40,278 nucleotides of DNA. Source: JAFDZV01 sp966128725. GTDB taxonomy: Bacteria > Bacteroidota > Ignavibacteria > OLB7. The notes beneath the pieces are model-generated. The model was not told the DNA's origin. It ran no database searches and saw only the letters and a list, made by a program, of their open reading frames with translations. Shown here in pieces: positions 1-8,608 of this stretch (within the stretch, counting starts at the first letter, position 1; the number at the start of each line of letters is the position of its first letter). A program made the position numbers and the translations under genes. The stretch is from the NCBI GenBank assembly GCA_966128725.1, contig CBHYLN010000037.1:1-40278 (forward strand), given 5' to 3'.

Positions 1-1902
1 AACCACCGCATCACCCAGTTCATCGCGCCCGTCCCATGTTGCTGTATAGGTGCCGGCTTCGTGCCGACCCGCAGCCACCGTCCGTACGTGTTCGCCCCCA
101 AGATTGAACACCGTGAATTCCACATCCGAGGCCTTCGGCACACTGTACGACATCGTGGTTGAGCCCCTGAACGGGTTCGGCACCACCGCGCCGATCGCGG
201 CCTTCGCCAGGTGATCCCTGGACTCCTTCACCGCGCCTATGTACTCCGGGTACATCAGCTTGTAATGATACCAGAGACTGTCGGCCAGGTCCAGATCGGT
301 TTTCTCCTTCCAGTAGATCAGAAGGCTGTCGTAGATCCCGTACGATGGGGCTTCCGGCGTATTGGGTTCCAGGTTCCGCGAGCCGCGCCCATTACGGTGG
401 CAGCTTGCCGCGCAGGTGTTGATCATGCCCACCACGCCGCGCGATGCGTACAGCCGTGTAAGGTTGGGGCGAAGCACCCGGAAGCTGTGATCCGTGAAGT
501 CATACAACGAGCGCCCGGGCACCGTATCGAAGCTGATCGATATCGAATGCGTGAAGTGGCAGTTCACGCACTGGCTTATCAACTGCGAATGTTTCGTGTG
601 CAGGTTCACCGTGCGCCCAAGCCCGGGCACGAAGCCTGTATCGGCCTTCGAGGGGTGGCACGCGGCATTGGTGCAGCCCTCGCCCTTGTTCAGCGAGTAC
701 CAGTTCCTGTCAAGCTGGAACGGCAGGCCGTCCGGGTTGGACGTGTGAACCAGGTGGCAGCTCCAGCAACCGTTCTTGAACACGTGCTGCTTGTAGTGCC
801 CCGATCGCGTAACGTCCTGCCCCTGCTGATGGTGCGCCGACGACGTAACCGCATCACCCCACAGGCTCATGGCCCCGTAATAGCTCTGGATGAAGTCGTG
901 AAGATCAAGCCCGGGCGTGTATGGGATGCCAAGCGAATCGTCGTACGGGAAGGCGTGCGCCCCCTTTGTGCTCTTTATCCGGTTATGGCACTGATTGCAG
1001 AGATCGTACTTGCGATCGGTACCATCGAACGTTTGCGGCAACGTGTTGGGCGAAAGGATGTTCGTTGCCGTTGGGCTTGCCGCATGCTCCGAACCCGGCC
1101 CGTGGCAGCTTTCGCAGCCCACTTTGATATTCTCGTCGGTAAGCGCCGAATCCTGCAACTGGGTGCCGAACCACTGCGCATTCCACGATGTATCGTTGCC
1201 AACCACCGAACGCTTTACATCGAACCCGTTCACATGGCAGCTTGCGCAGTTGTTATCCCACGATTGCGACCGGAACATGTTGGAGTTCAGGTCATACAGG
1301 TCGCCTTCGCTGGTGGTATCGTTGATGTTGTACCACCGTGTCAGATCCAGATAGTAGATCCGGCCGCCGTATTCGTTGCGCTTCTTGTATCCCGGCAGGA
1401 TGTACTGGAACGGCGCCACGTAATAACTGCCGTTGACGCTCAGCAGGAATCTCTGAATCCAGCCATTGCCGCCGTACGTGTACGCCACCTTCATCTTCGG
1501 AGTGGAGTCGCCACCGCCGGAGAATCGGAGCTGGAGGAAGTAGTCACGCTTGTCCGGGCTTTTGCTGAACTCGATCAGGAACGTATCGCGGCCCGGGGCC
1601 TTGATGCGCGGATCGAACGCACGAAGCACGGTATCCTTGTCAAAGAACCTGTCGATCACCACGGTCTGGGGTGTTGGCCGCAGGTGAATCTTCTGGTGCA
1701 TTGTCTCGCGGAAGGGCTCGGCGCCCCGGTACGTGCTCTGCTCGCCGTAGGCATCGGCGTGGCAGCCGGAGGTCATGCACGTTTGCTGCCCCACGTAGGT
1801 CCGCTGTGCCGGCTTCGGCGCCGACCCCAGCTTCACCGCGACCATCAGGCCGCCCACACTTAGCAGCAACGAGCCAAGGAGAAAACGAAACGGTGTCATC
1901 AT
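1..1902 (-). CDS. Multihaem c-type cytochrome with C-terminal sorting-like domain (3' end cut by window edge)
   Basis: Reads from ATG at 1902 to the window edge (634 codons, no stop). The start is preceded by GGAG at about 6 nt and a hydrophobic N-terminus (RFLLGSLLLSVGGLMVAV), a signal peptide or anchor. Eight haem c attachment sites are visible: five canonical CXXCH at residues 219-223, 263-267, 302-306, 379-383 and 445-449; two CX4CH (CMTSGCH 42-48, CTNAACH 410-416); and one CX3CH (CAASCH 497-502). The 263 site continues as CESCHGPGSEH, common in cytochrome c554-like and multihaem electron carriers. From about residue 572 a FlgD-like/T9SS type A-like region begins (VVPNPFRGSTTMSYSVP, then AGTYTATWDGRDELG). 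This implies an exported, probably cell-surface electron carrier. Substrate and partner are not evident. The end of the sorting domain lies outside the window. Confidence 0.88.
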   Translation of the reverse strand, partial: MMTPFRFLLGSLLLSVGGLMVAVKLGSAPKPAQRTYVGQQTCMTSGCHADAYGEQSTYRGAEPFRETMHQKIHLRPTPQTVVIDRFFDKDTVLRAFDPRIKAPGRDTFLIEFSKSPDKRDYFLQLRFSGGGDSTPKMKVAYTYGGNGWIQRFLLSVNGSYYVAPFQYILPGYKKRNEYGGRIYYLDLTRWYNINDTTSEGDLYDLNSNMFRSQSWDNNCASCHVNGFDVKRSVVGNDTSWNAQWFGTQLQDSALTDENIKVGCESCHGPGSEHAASPTATNILSPNTLPQTFDGTDRKYDLCNQCHNRIKSTKGAHAFPYDDSLGIPYTPGLDLHDFIQSYYGAMSLWGDAVTSSAHHQQGQDVTRSGHYKQHVFKNGCWSCHLVHTSNPDGLPFQLDRNWYSLNKGEGCTNAACHPSKADTGFVPGLGRTVNLHTKHSQLISQCVNCHFTHSISISFDTVPGRSLYDFTDHSFRVLRPNLTRLYASRGVVGMINTCAASCHRNGRGSRNLEPNTPEAPSYGIYDSLLIYWKEKTDLDLADSLWYHYKLMYPEYIGAVKESRDHLAKAAIGAVVPNPFRGSTTMSYSVPKASDVEFTVFNLGGEHVRTVAAGRHEAGTYTATWDGRDELGDAVV

Positions 1903-2173
1903 GATCTGCTCCGAACTCGGACCTGGCTCTGGTGCGGCCAGGCCGAACTCTCACGTGTTGTTGACTTGCGTTTCCCCGGATGGCATTGGGCTCGTAACAC
2001 CGTCCGTGGCGCCGCTCATTTGGCGCTCTACGGGGTAAAAGACCCAAACATGGTTGGAATGTCGCAACGGCTGCTACAAAAAATTAACACAGGCTTCGGT
2101 GGTTGCGATGCGGTACTGCACTGCCCGGCCCCGCGAACTTCCGCCTAGACCATTTATGAACCGCCTGCCCCTG
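1903..2173. other. Gene-poor upstream region of the cytochrome gene
   Basis: No convincing coding sequence is seen on either strand. It includes an A-rich run (about 2079-2091) and should hold the promoter of the minus-strand cytochrome gene, but I could not find a TAnnTTTG box there. Confidence 0.4.
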
Positions 2174-2362
2174 TTATGAAAGAGGGAATGAAGTGATAAT
2201 GGCGCGGAAGCGCCGTGAACGTTCCTCCGCGTCCACAGGGAGATCAGGAGGGGTTCGGACGGTGAAGTATTGCGCCGCCAGTTCGGCTACTCCCCCCCCA
2301 TCCCCTCGCATAAAGAGAAGAACGGACTCCAGGGCACTCAACCCCGATCGGCTTGCAATCAC
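2174..2362 (-). CDS. Possible small ORF coupled to the glycosyltransferase (62 aa)
   Basis: A GTG at 2362-2360 overlaps the TGA of the upstream glycosyltransferase gene in a GTGA arrangement, the usual geometry of translational coupling. It opens a 62-codon frame ending at 2174. The product starts M(V)IASRSGLSALESVLLFMR and ends RFRAIITSFPLS. It has no domain I recognise. A hairpin with a four-base loop (GGCGC/GCGCC, 2201-2214) lies inside the frame and could instead be the operon terminator, which would argue against the ORF. A C homopolymer near 2293 makes this stretch sensitive to sequencing error. Coding status is uncertain. Confidence 0.3.
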   Translation of the reverse strand: MIASRSGLSALESVLLFMRGDGGGVAELAAQYFTVRTPPDLPVDAEERSRRFRAIITSFPLS

Positions 2363-3504
2363 CCTTTCGCCAGCGCCACCATGCCTTCGGCGAACCGGTC
2401 CCACGTGTAGCGGGCGCGTTCCTGCACAATGGCCTCGGCGAATCGCGCGATGGTATCGCCCTGAAACGCCTTCTCCACGGCCGCAGCTATGGTATCGGGC
2501 TCGGCGTTCGGCAGCACGTAGCCGGTACGGCCATCCAGCACCACCTCGCCCAGGCTGCCCACGTCGGTGACGATAGGCGGCGTGGCGAAGTTGTAGGCGA
2601 TCTGCACAATGCCGCTGTTTGTGGCGTGGCGATACGGCAGCACCAACACATCGGCCGCCGAGAACCACTGCGCAACATCCTCGTTGCCAACGTACTGGTT
2701 ATGCACGGTGATGTGATCGGCCACACCCGAATCGGCAATAAGCGTCATGTACGGGGCCGGATCGTCGTAGAACTCGCCCACCACCAGCAGGTGCGCATCC
2801 GGCACGCGCCGCACGATCTCCGGCATGGCCTTCAGCAGCAGATCCAGCCCCTTGTATTCGCGCACAAAGCCGAAGAACAGCAGCACGCGCGGCGATGTAA
2901 TTCCCAACTGCCGGCGCACCAACGCCGTATCCATCCGCTCGCCGAAGTTCTCGTACGTGGGATGCGGCAGCATAACTGTAGGAATGCCGGGGTAGTGCTC
3001 GGAAAGCTGTCTGGCAACCGTGGAGGACTGGGTAATTGCGAAGTTGCAATAACGGAATAAGTATCTGGTGAACAGACCGTCGCCGGGGCGTTTCTCGTGC
3101 GGGATCAAATTGTCGATGATCACCATCACATCCTTCAGGCCCTTGTGATGGATCCGCCGCGCTATGGTGCCGAACGCCGGGCCGAAAAACGGCAGCCAGA
3201 ACTTGAACGCCACCAGATCGTACTTCCGTGCACGCAGCCGCCGTCCCACCGCGAACCAGTTGAACGGGTTGATCGAGTCGATCATCCGCTCGGGGGCCGG
3301 CCCATCACCTTCAACCACGGCGCCGCCGGAGGAGTCCGGCTCCTCCTGGCTTTTGCCCGGAAACAGGAATCCCGGATACTGTCGCTTGAAGGTGATCACA
3401 TCCACCTGATGCCCGGCCGCACGCAGGTACCGCGCCAGCATCGTGGTATGATGCGCTATGCCTCCTCGGTATGGAAAGGCCGGGCCAATCAACGCTATCT
3501 TCAT
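2359..3504 (-). CDS. Glycosyltransferase family 4 (GT-B fold)
   Basis: 381 aa from the ATG at 3504, chosen because MKIALIGPAFPYRGGIAHHT is the normal GT4 N-terminus with its glycine-rich donor-proximal loop; nine upstream in-frame residues are not needed. The C-terminal Rossmann domain has the expected blocks: VLLFFGFVREYKGLDLLLKA (about 210-230), a central DAHLLVVGEF, and VLVLPYRHATNSGIVQIAY followed by VTDVGSLGEVV. The first Glu of the EX7E motif is replaced, as in GT4 members with an 'SGIVQIAY' block. It likely transfers a sugar from an activated nucleotide donor in cell-surface polysaccharide or glycolipid synthesis; donor and acceptor cannot be told. It is divergent from purF with a short intergenic region. 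Confidence 0.85.
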   Translation of the reverse strand: MKIALIGPAFPYRGGIAHHTTMLARYLRAAGHQVDVITFKRQYPGFLFPGKSQEEPDSSGGAVVEGDGPAPERMIDSINPFNWFAVGRRLRARKYDLVAFKFWLPFFGPAFGTIARRIHHKGLKDVMVIIDNLIPHEKRPGDGLFTRYLFRYCNFAITQSSTVARQLSEHYPGIPTVMLPHPTYENFGERMDTALVRRQLGITSPRVLLFFGFVREYKGLDLLLKAMPEIVRRVPDAHLLVVGEFYDDPAPYMTLIADSGVADHITVHNQYVGNEDVAQWFSAADVLVLPYRHATNSGIVQIAYNFATPPIVTDVGSLGEVVLDGRTGYVLPNAEPDTIAAAVEKAFQGDTIARFAEAIVQERARYTWDRFAEGMVALAKG

Positions 3505-3589
3505 CCGTCTTTCAGGGTCTGTTACTGCCAACTGCCTCGATTGTCATCGCTTGAAACGAGCTGAGATCGTTTTCTTGGCTCGAATAGCG

Positions 3590-3597
3590 TAGATTTG
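3590..3597 (+). promoter_or_regulatory. Putative -7 box TAGATTTG upstream of purF
   Basis: TAGATTTG matches the Bacteroidota/Chlorobiota -7 consensus TAnnTTTG and ends only 7 nt before the purF ATG at 3605. If used, transcription would begin at or within a few bases of the start codon, giving a leaderless or nearly leaderless mRNA. No well-spaced TTG -33 element was identified. Confidence 0.4.
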
Positions 3598-3604
3598 CCA
3601 ATCT

Positions 3605-5106
3605 ATGAACGCCAACCAGATCGATAAGCCCCTCTGCAACTGCGGCGTTGTTGGGGTGTACAATCATCCGCAGGCCGCCCTCATTACGTACTACGCTCTG
3701 CATGCCCTTCAACACCGAGCCAGGAATCGGCAGGCATCGTTGCCTCGCGCGAACGTTCGGAAGGCTCGGCGCGCAGAAAGTTCGCGGTGCACAAGGCCCA
3801 TGGCCTGGTGCTCGACATCTTCTCCAACGAGAACACGCTGCTTCAGGACCTGGCAGGCGATGCGGCCATCGGCCACAATCGTTACTCCACTACGGGCTCC
3901 AACATCAAGCGTGCCAACATCCAGCCGTTCTACAGCTCGTATCACGCGGGCAACCTGGGGCTGGCGCACAACGGAAATCTTACCAACACGATCTCGGTTC
4001 GCAACGCGCTGAGCCAGGAAGGTGTGCTGTTCCAAACCAGCACCGATTCGGAGATCATCCTGCACCTGATCGCGCGAAGCCGCGAAGATACCACGCTGGG
4101 ACGCATCCAGGATGCGCTCCGCCAGGTGCGCGGCGCTTATTCGCTGACGATCCTTACCGACGAAGGGCTGATCGCCGCGCGTGACCCACATGGTTTCCGT
4201 CCACTGGCCATCGGTCGGCTGGGCGACAGCTACGTTGTCGCCTCGGAAACCTGTGCGCTGGACATCATCTCGGCCGAATATATCCGCGACGTTCAGCCGA
4301 ACGAGGTTGTGCTGATCAACGATGAAACGATCCGCACGGGCAAAATCACGTCGGTCCCGATCGACCCGGTAACGCCGCGCCCCGCGCACTGCATTTTCGA
4401 GTACGTGTACTTCGCACGGCCGGACAGCATGATCTTCGGTCACGCGGTGGACAAGGTGCGCCGCCGCCTGGGCAAGCGCCTTGCCGAGGAAGCCGGCATG
4501 AAAGCGTCGGAGCCGGGCGGCAAGGTGGTGGTGATCAACGTGCCGGATTCCTCCAACACGGCCACACTGGGATTCGCTCGCGTGAACGAACAACAAACCG
4601 CCGCCGACACACGGTACGAGATCGGTTTGATCCGCAGCCACTATGTGGGCCGCACGTTTATTTCGCCGGGCCAGGCCAACCGCGAGTTCAAGGTAAAGAC
4701 GAAGTTCAATGTTGTTCGCGGCGTGCTTGAAGGCCAACAGGTGGTTGTGGTGGACGATTCGATCGTGCGCGGAACAACATCCAAGGCGCTGGTGAACCTG
4801 ATACGCGAAGCCCGGCCACGCGAGGTGCATCTGCGCATTACGTCGCCGCCGATCACGCACCCCTGCAAATACGGCATGGACTTCCCATCCAAGGAGGAGC
4901 TGATCGCCAACCAGCATAATCTGAACGTTGAGGAGATCCGCGAAGCGCTGGGGGTTGACTCGTTGCACTACCTCTCGGTGGAGGGGCTGCTGGACGCGGT
5001 TCCCCACGATGACGGCGAAGGCTACTGCACCGCATGCTTCACGGGCAACTACCCCGTGGAGATCGATTCGGAGGCCAGCAAGCTGGCTCTCGAGGAGCTG
5101 GGCTAA
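3605..5106 (+). CDS. purF: Amidophosphoribosyltransferase (PurF), interrupted by a 1-base frameshift
   Basis: First committed step of de novo purine synthesis: PRPP plus glutamine to 5-phosphoribosylamine. The N-terminal frame (from 3605) gives a 12-residue propeptide, then the nucleophile Cys in CGVVGVYNHPQAALITYYAL. It reaches LQHR and then leaves frame at about 3719: the sequence reads CGA GCC AGG where CGA GGC CAG GAA TCG (RGQES) is expected, one G missing. Adding it restores HRGQESAGIVAS and joins the intact 3787-5106 frame, so the protein would be about 500 aa, normal for the family. Downstream are IGHNRYST, LAHNGNL, QTSTDSE, the PRPP loop VVVVDDSIVRGTT, and cysteines in PAHCIFEY, THPCKYG and CTACF, the pattern of the Fe-S-containing Bacillus-type enzyme. 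Every later motif is intact, so sequencing error or a very recent mutation is more likely than decay. Confidence 0.93.
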
Positions 5107-5109
5107 CGC

Positions 5110-5799
5110 ATGATAGTGGCATTGCTGTGTGGGCTTGGGGTGGGATTTTTTCTTTCGATCCCACCCGGGCCCATCGCCGTTGCCGTTATGCGGCAAGCGT
5201 TGGAAGGCAATTATCGGGCCGGCCTGAAAATCGGCCTGGGCGCCTCCACGATGGACACTATCTACTCGATGATCGCGGTGTTCGCGTCGTCGGCGTTTGT
5301 GCTCTCGCTGAAGGATCTGTTCACGCTGAACCCGTGGCTGCTGCTCACCTTCCAGGTGCTGTGCATCGGCACACTGGTGGTGCTCAGCCTGCGATACTTC
5401 AAGGCAACCACGGTACAGGTTGCCGCTACCGAGCAGAAAGAAATGGCGCAGGAGGAGCGTGTCCACAAGATGGGCCTGCAATCCAACTACCTCCTCGGCA
5501 TCTGGATGTCCATCACGAACCTTGCCAGCCCCACCTTCATCCCCTCGCTTATCGCCGTCGCAAGCTTCATGCACGCCAAGAACCTGGTGGACAACAGCGT
5601 GGCCGAGTCCGTGTGTTACGCCATCGGATTTGGCGCCGGCGCCGCCGGCTGGTTCCTGGTGGTGCTCCGCACCGTGTACCGCCTCCGCTCCCGTCTCTCG
5701 GCAGGCTTCATCTCACGTCTGTATCGATTCGCGGCGTGGTCGTTCGTGGTGTTCGCTATCATCCTTACAGTCAACGTCGTCATCGGGCTGTTGCGATAA
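5110..5799 (+). CDS. LysE/RhtB-type amino acid exporter family protein
   Basis: 229 aa, about six hydrophobic segments, the usual LysE size. The N-terminus GVGFFLSIPPGPIAVAVMRQ carries the PPGP motif in the first helix that marks LysE/RhtB exporters; a second block, GIWMSITNLASPTFIPSLI, corresponds to the conserved middle helix. A polar loop (about 99-120) separates the helices as expected. The ATG lies 3 nt after the purF stop, so the two are probably cotranscribed. The family exports amino acids or other small metabolites across the inner membrane; the substrate here is unknown, and linkage to purF does not define it. Confidence 0.82.
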   Translation: MIVALLCGLGVGFFLSIPPGPIAVAVMRQALEGNYRAGLKIGLGASTMDTIYSMIAVFASSAFVLSLKDLFTLNPWLLLTFQVLCIGTLVVLSLRYFKATTVQVAATEQKEMAQEERVHKMGLQSNYLLGIWMSITNLASPTFIPSLIAVASFMHAKNLVDNSVAESVCYAIGFGAGAAGWFLVVLRTVYRLRSRLSAGFISRLYRFAAWSFVVFAIILTVNVVIGLLR

Positions 5800-5839
5800 C
5801 GCCGCAGCCTCAAGTGTGCCGTCGGGGGCAACGCGCCCC

Positions 5840-5866
5840 GCAACCGCTGATGTCGCCATCGGTTGC
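5840..5866. terminator. Hairpin between convergent genes
   Basis: GCAACCG (5840-5846) and CGGTTGC (5860-5866) form a perfect 7-bp stem between the converging LysE and secreted-protein genes. No clear T tract follows on either strand, so the terminator call is tentative. Confidence 0.3.
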
Positions 5867-5981
5867 TTCGCAGGGGGCGAAACACGCACCGTGAAGTCTG
5901 CCATGCGGTCACCCCCCATCAGTCGGCTGGCGCAATCGTTCATCGGTTATCCATCGCCATCACAACCAGCGCAGCACTGCA

Positions 5982-7514
5982 CTATTGCCGCACCAGAATC
6001 GGCGGGCTGTTATCGTGCGCAAGCGCCACAACCACGTGCTGATTTTCCAGAGCCTCCCAAACGGGCCGGCCTTCGATGTTGAGGCGCGACGCCACAAAAG
6101 CGGTTGTGCCGGTGCTGTCGGCGGGGTCACGCCTGGCGGCAACCACAACAAATCCGTTGGTGTTGTCGGGCGCCATCACCGCATCGGCAACGCGTACGGC
6201 CCCGGTAAACACGGGCACCGGACGTTCACCGTCGCCCCATATCTGGTCGCCGTTCAACGCCACGCGCTGTGCGTACAGGCCAACCGCCGCGCCAACCGTA
6301 TCGTGCGCCTCGATGGTCAGGTAAATGCCGGCCAGCGGATCGGCCAGCAGACGCGGGCGCTTCACCTTTGCATGCGCCACGGCAATCAGCGTGGAGCGCT
6401 TGCCAAGATTCCATGTGGGGCGCCCGTTGGAATCCAGCCGCTGCATCCCCACCACGTGCGCAACACCCTTGGCCTTGGTGGGCACAAACGACATCTCGAA
6501 CGCGATCACGATGCCGCTGGAGTCGCGCACGATCGCCGGGTTCTCCTCGCGTGTCTTCGCATTCGAGCTCACGATCGGCGGGTTCTGCTCGTCGGTCCAG
6601 GCACGGCTGCCGTAACGCGTAAGATGCTGCGCCAGGATATCCACGTCGCCGGCGCGCGGCCCCTTGTTGTACTCCAGTTGATAGGCAACGTAGATGCCGC
6701 CGTCGCCGTCGAAGGCCATCACCGGGTTCGACTCCAGATACGCGCTGGCAGCCACGGCGGTGGGCTCCTTGGAATCCTTCCAGCCGGTCAGGCCCGAGGA
6801 ATCGATCCGCTGCGCCATGATATCGCTGCCGGCCATTGCGCCGGTATGCCACGCCTGCGACTCGATCAGCGCAATCGCGCCGCCGTTTCCATCGCTTATC
6901 AGCCCCTTCAGGATCTCCCTCCGCTTCGAGTTCGCCACCCAGGTGGCCTTCTCCCACATCATGTGTCCGTCGTGCGAGAATCGAGCGGCAACGATATCCA
7001 CGTCGGCGCCGGCCGAGGTGTCGTAATGAATCTCGTAACACACCATCAACGAGCCATCGGAAAGGAACGCCGCGCGCGCGTTCTGCTCGGCATACTTGGA
7101 TTGCGCCACAACAACCACACGGTTGGCCGAATCCCCCCACATATCCTGCCCCTCGCGGCCCAGCATCCGCATCACGATGTCGCGGTCGCCGGCATGCGCC
7201 GTATCGGTGTGCTCCACCGTGTACACAACGGCGCACATGCCATCGTAGCTGGTTACCGCGAACGGCTCCAGTTCACGAAAGCCAAGCGAACTGATGGCAC
7301 GGGGCTGGTCGGTAGCGTTATCGCGCAGGCCGTCGGCGGTGAAGCCGGCGCCAAAGATATCGTAGTCGCCGGCGTACTGCCCGGTGGCGATACGGCCGGA
7401 GTAGATGATCGTGTAATGCGGCTGGGCCTGAAGCCGGCCGATCGCCACGGCGACGAGCATCACCAGTGCTGCAAGGGCGGATGTTCGAGGTCGCATGCGG
7501 TCGAAATAGGACAT
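5982..7514 (-). CDS. Secreted repeat protein, probable beta-propeller
   Basis: 510 aa from ATG 7514; an ATG six codons later (7496) is equally possible. A signal peptide ends near GRLQA-QPHYT. The mature protein is built of about eight copies of a motif of the form aGd-DI-aqR...G...W: AGDYDIFGAGF (about 48-58), then copies ending in Trp at residues 126, 177, 245, 306, 368, 416 and 476, spaced 48-68 residues apart. Between them run hydrophobic strands such as PVMAFDGDGGIYVAYQ. That spacing suits blades of a propeller. It ends DNSPPILVRQ, without an obvious sorting domain. I recognise no catalytic residues. It looks like an extracellular binding or structural protein of the FCB group. Confidence 0.78.
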   Translation of the reverse strand: MSYFDRMRPRTSALAALVMLVAVAIGRLQAQPHYTIIYSGRIATGQYAGDYDIFGAGFTADGLRDNATDQPRAISSLGFRELEPFAVTSYDGMCAVVYTVEHTDTAHAGDRDIVMRMLGREGQDMWGDSANRVVVVAQSKYAEQNARAAFLSDGSLMVCYEIHYDTSAGADVDIVAARFSHDGHMMWEKATWVANSKRREILKGLISDGNGGAIALIESQAWHTGAMAGSDIMAQRIDSSGLTGWKDSKEPTAVAASAYLESNPVMAFDGDGGIYVAYQLEYNKGPRAGDVDILAQHLTRYGSRAWTDEQNPPIVSSNAKTREENPAIVRDSSGIVIAFEMSFVPTKAKGVAHVVGMQRLDSNGRPTWNLGKRSTLIAVAHAKVKRPRLLADPLAGIYLTIEAHDTVGAAVGLYAQRVALNGDQIWGDGERPVPVFTGAVRVADAVMAPDNTNGFVVVAARRDPADSTGTTAFVASRLNIEGRPVWEALENQHVVVALAHDNSPPILVRQ

Positions 7515-7686
7515 ATGCTTCGGATTTCGGATCAGAAAGAGGTGGGCAAGATATGAAGAGTTAGGTTCAATCGCGCCCGAATTGGCCCTCACGTTCCACA
7601 CGAACAATGGCGGCCGTTCCAGATCAGATGACGGTACCGGATCGATTTGAAACGTTCCGATGCCCTGCCGACAGGCCCGCATTGCG

Positions 7687-7694
7687 TACCTTTG
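7687..7694 (+). promoter_or_regulatory. Putative -7 box TACCTTTG upstream of nadC
   Basis: Full match to TAnnTTTG, 39 nt before the nadC ATG. No clear -33 TTG at the right spacing. Confidence 0.4.
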
Positions 7695-7733
7695 TGGCCT
7701 ACGTAGCCTCCCCCAATCAACCTGTATGCGGGC

Positions 7734-8597
7734 ATGTCTCTTTCATCGCTTTCCAACCGATCCGTACTGCGCCTTGTTCAGCTTGCTCTTGCCGAGGATA
7801 TCGGCACCGGCGACGTTTCGGCCGAGGCGTTGATCGCGCCCGAGGCATCGGCGCGGGCCACGCTGCTGGCCAAGGCCGATGGTGTGATCGCCGGTACGGA
7901 GGTCGCCGCCATGGTATTCTCCGAAGTGGATCGCACCACAACCTGCACCTGGCGTGTGGCCGACGGCGACCGCGTGGCCGCCGGCACGGTGATTGCCGAT
8001 GTTGACGGGCCTGCGCGTGGGCTGCTCAGCGCCGAGCGCACAGCGCTGAACTTCCTGCAACGCATGTCGGGCGTGGCCACGCTTACACGCGTGTATGTGG
8101 ATGCCATCGCGGGCACCGGATGCACGGTGCTGGATACACGCAAAACCATCCCGGGCTGGCGGCAGTTGGACAAATACGCGGTTACCGCCGGTGGCGGCGT
8201 CAATCATCGGATGGGACTGTACGACATGGTGATGTTGAAGGACAACCACGTGGACGCAAGCGGCTCGATTACCGCGGCCGTGGCCGGCGTACGAGCACGC
8301 CTTGAAGAATGGGGCCGCCCGGATTTGAAGATCGAGGTGGAGACGCGCACGCTGGACGAAGTCCGCGAGGCGCTCGCATGCGCAGGAGTAACGCGCATCA
8401 TGTTCGACAATTTTGAACTGGAGACGCTGCGTGCGGCCGTGGCGATTGTGGCGGGCGCGGTGGAAACCGAGGCATCCGGCGGCGTGAACCTGCAAACCAT
8501 CCGTTCGATCGCCGAAACCGGCGTGCAGTTCGTAAGCGTGGGCGCGCTCACCCACTCCGCGCCGGCGCTGGACATCTCGATGGACTTCGTGGCCTGA
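7734..8597 (+). CDS. nadC: Nicotinate-nucleotide pyrophosphorylase (quinolinate phosphoribosyltransferase)
   Basis: Converts quinolinate and PRPP to nicotinate mononucleotide, CO2 and PPi in de novo NAD synthesis; cytosolic. 287 aa, the family length. The N-terminus LALAEDIGTGDVSAEALI is the standard NadC opening. The substrate-binding core shows SAERTALNFLQRMSGVATLT, DTRKTIPGWRQLDKYAV and GGGVNHRMGLYDMVMLKDNH with the expected Arg, Lys and His residues. The C-terminal barrel has IEVETRTLDEV, IMFDNFELE, EASGGVNLQTI and VSVGALTHSAPALDISMDF. The genes on both sides face minus, so it is probably a single-gene unit. nadA and nadB are not in the window. Confidence 0.95.
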   Translation: MSLSSLSNRSVLRLVQLALAEDIGTGDVSAEALIAPEASARATLLAKADGVIAGTEVAAMVFSEVDRTTTCTWRVADGDRVAAGTVIADVDGPARGLLSAERTALNFLQRMSGVATLTRVYVDAIAGTGCTVLDTRKTIPGWRQLDKYAVTAGGGVNHRMGLYDMVMLKDNHVDASGSITAAVAGVRARLEEWGRPDLKIEVETRTLDEVREALACAGVTRIMFDNFELETLRAAVAIVAGAVETEASGGVNLQTIRSIAETGVQFVSVGALTHSAPALDISMDFVA

Positions 8598-8608
8598 TAC
8601 GGCGCTCG

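Noticed and set aside
211..1863. 550-codon plus-strand ORF
   Set aside because: Antisense to the cytochrome gene, whose haem motifs and sorting domain identify the true strand.
3713..3730. Programmed ribosomal frameshift in purF
   Set aside because: No slippery heptamer or homopolymer at the site and no known frameshift in this family; a missing base is simpler.
3709..5574. 621-codon minus-strand ORF
   Set aside because: Antisense to purF and LysE, both with clear family motifs.
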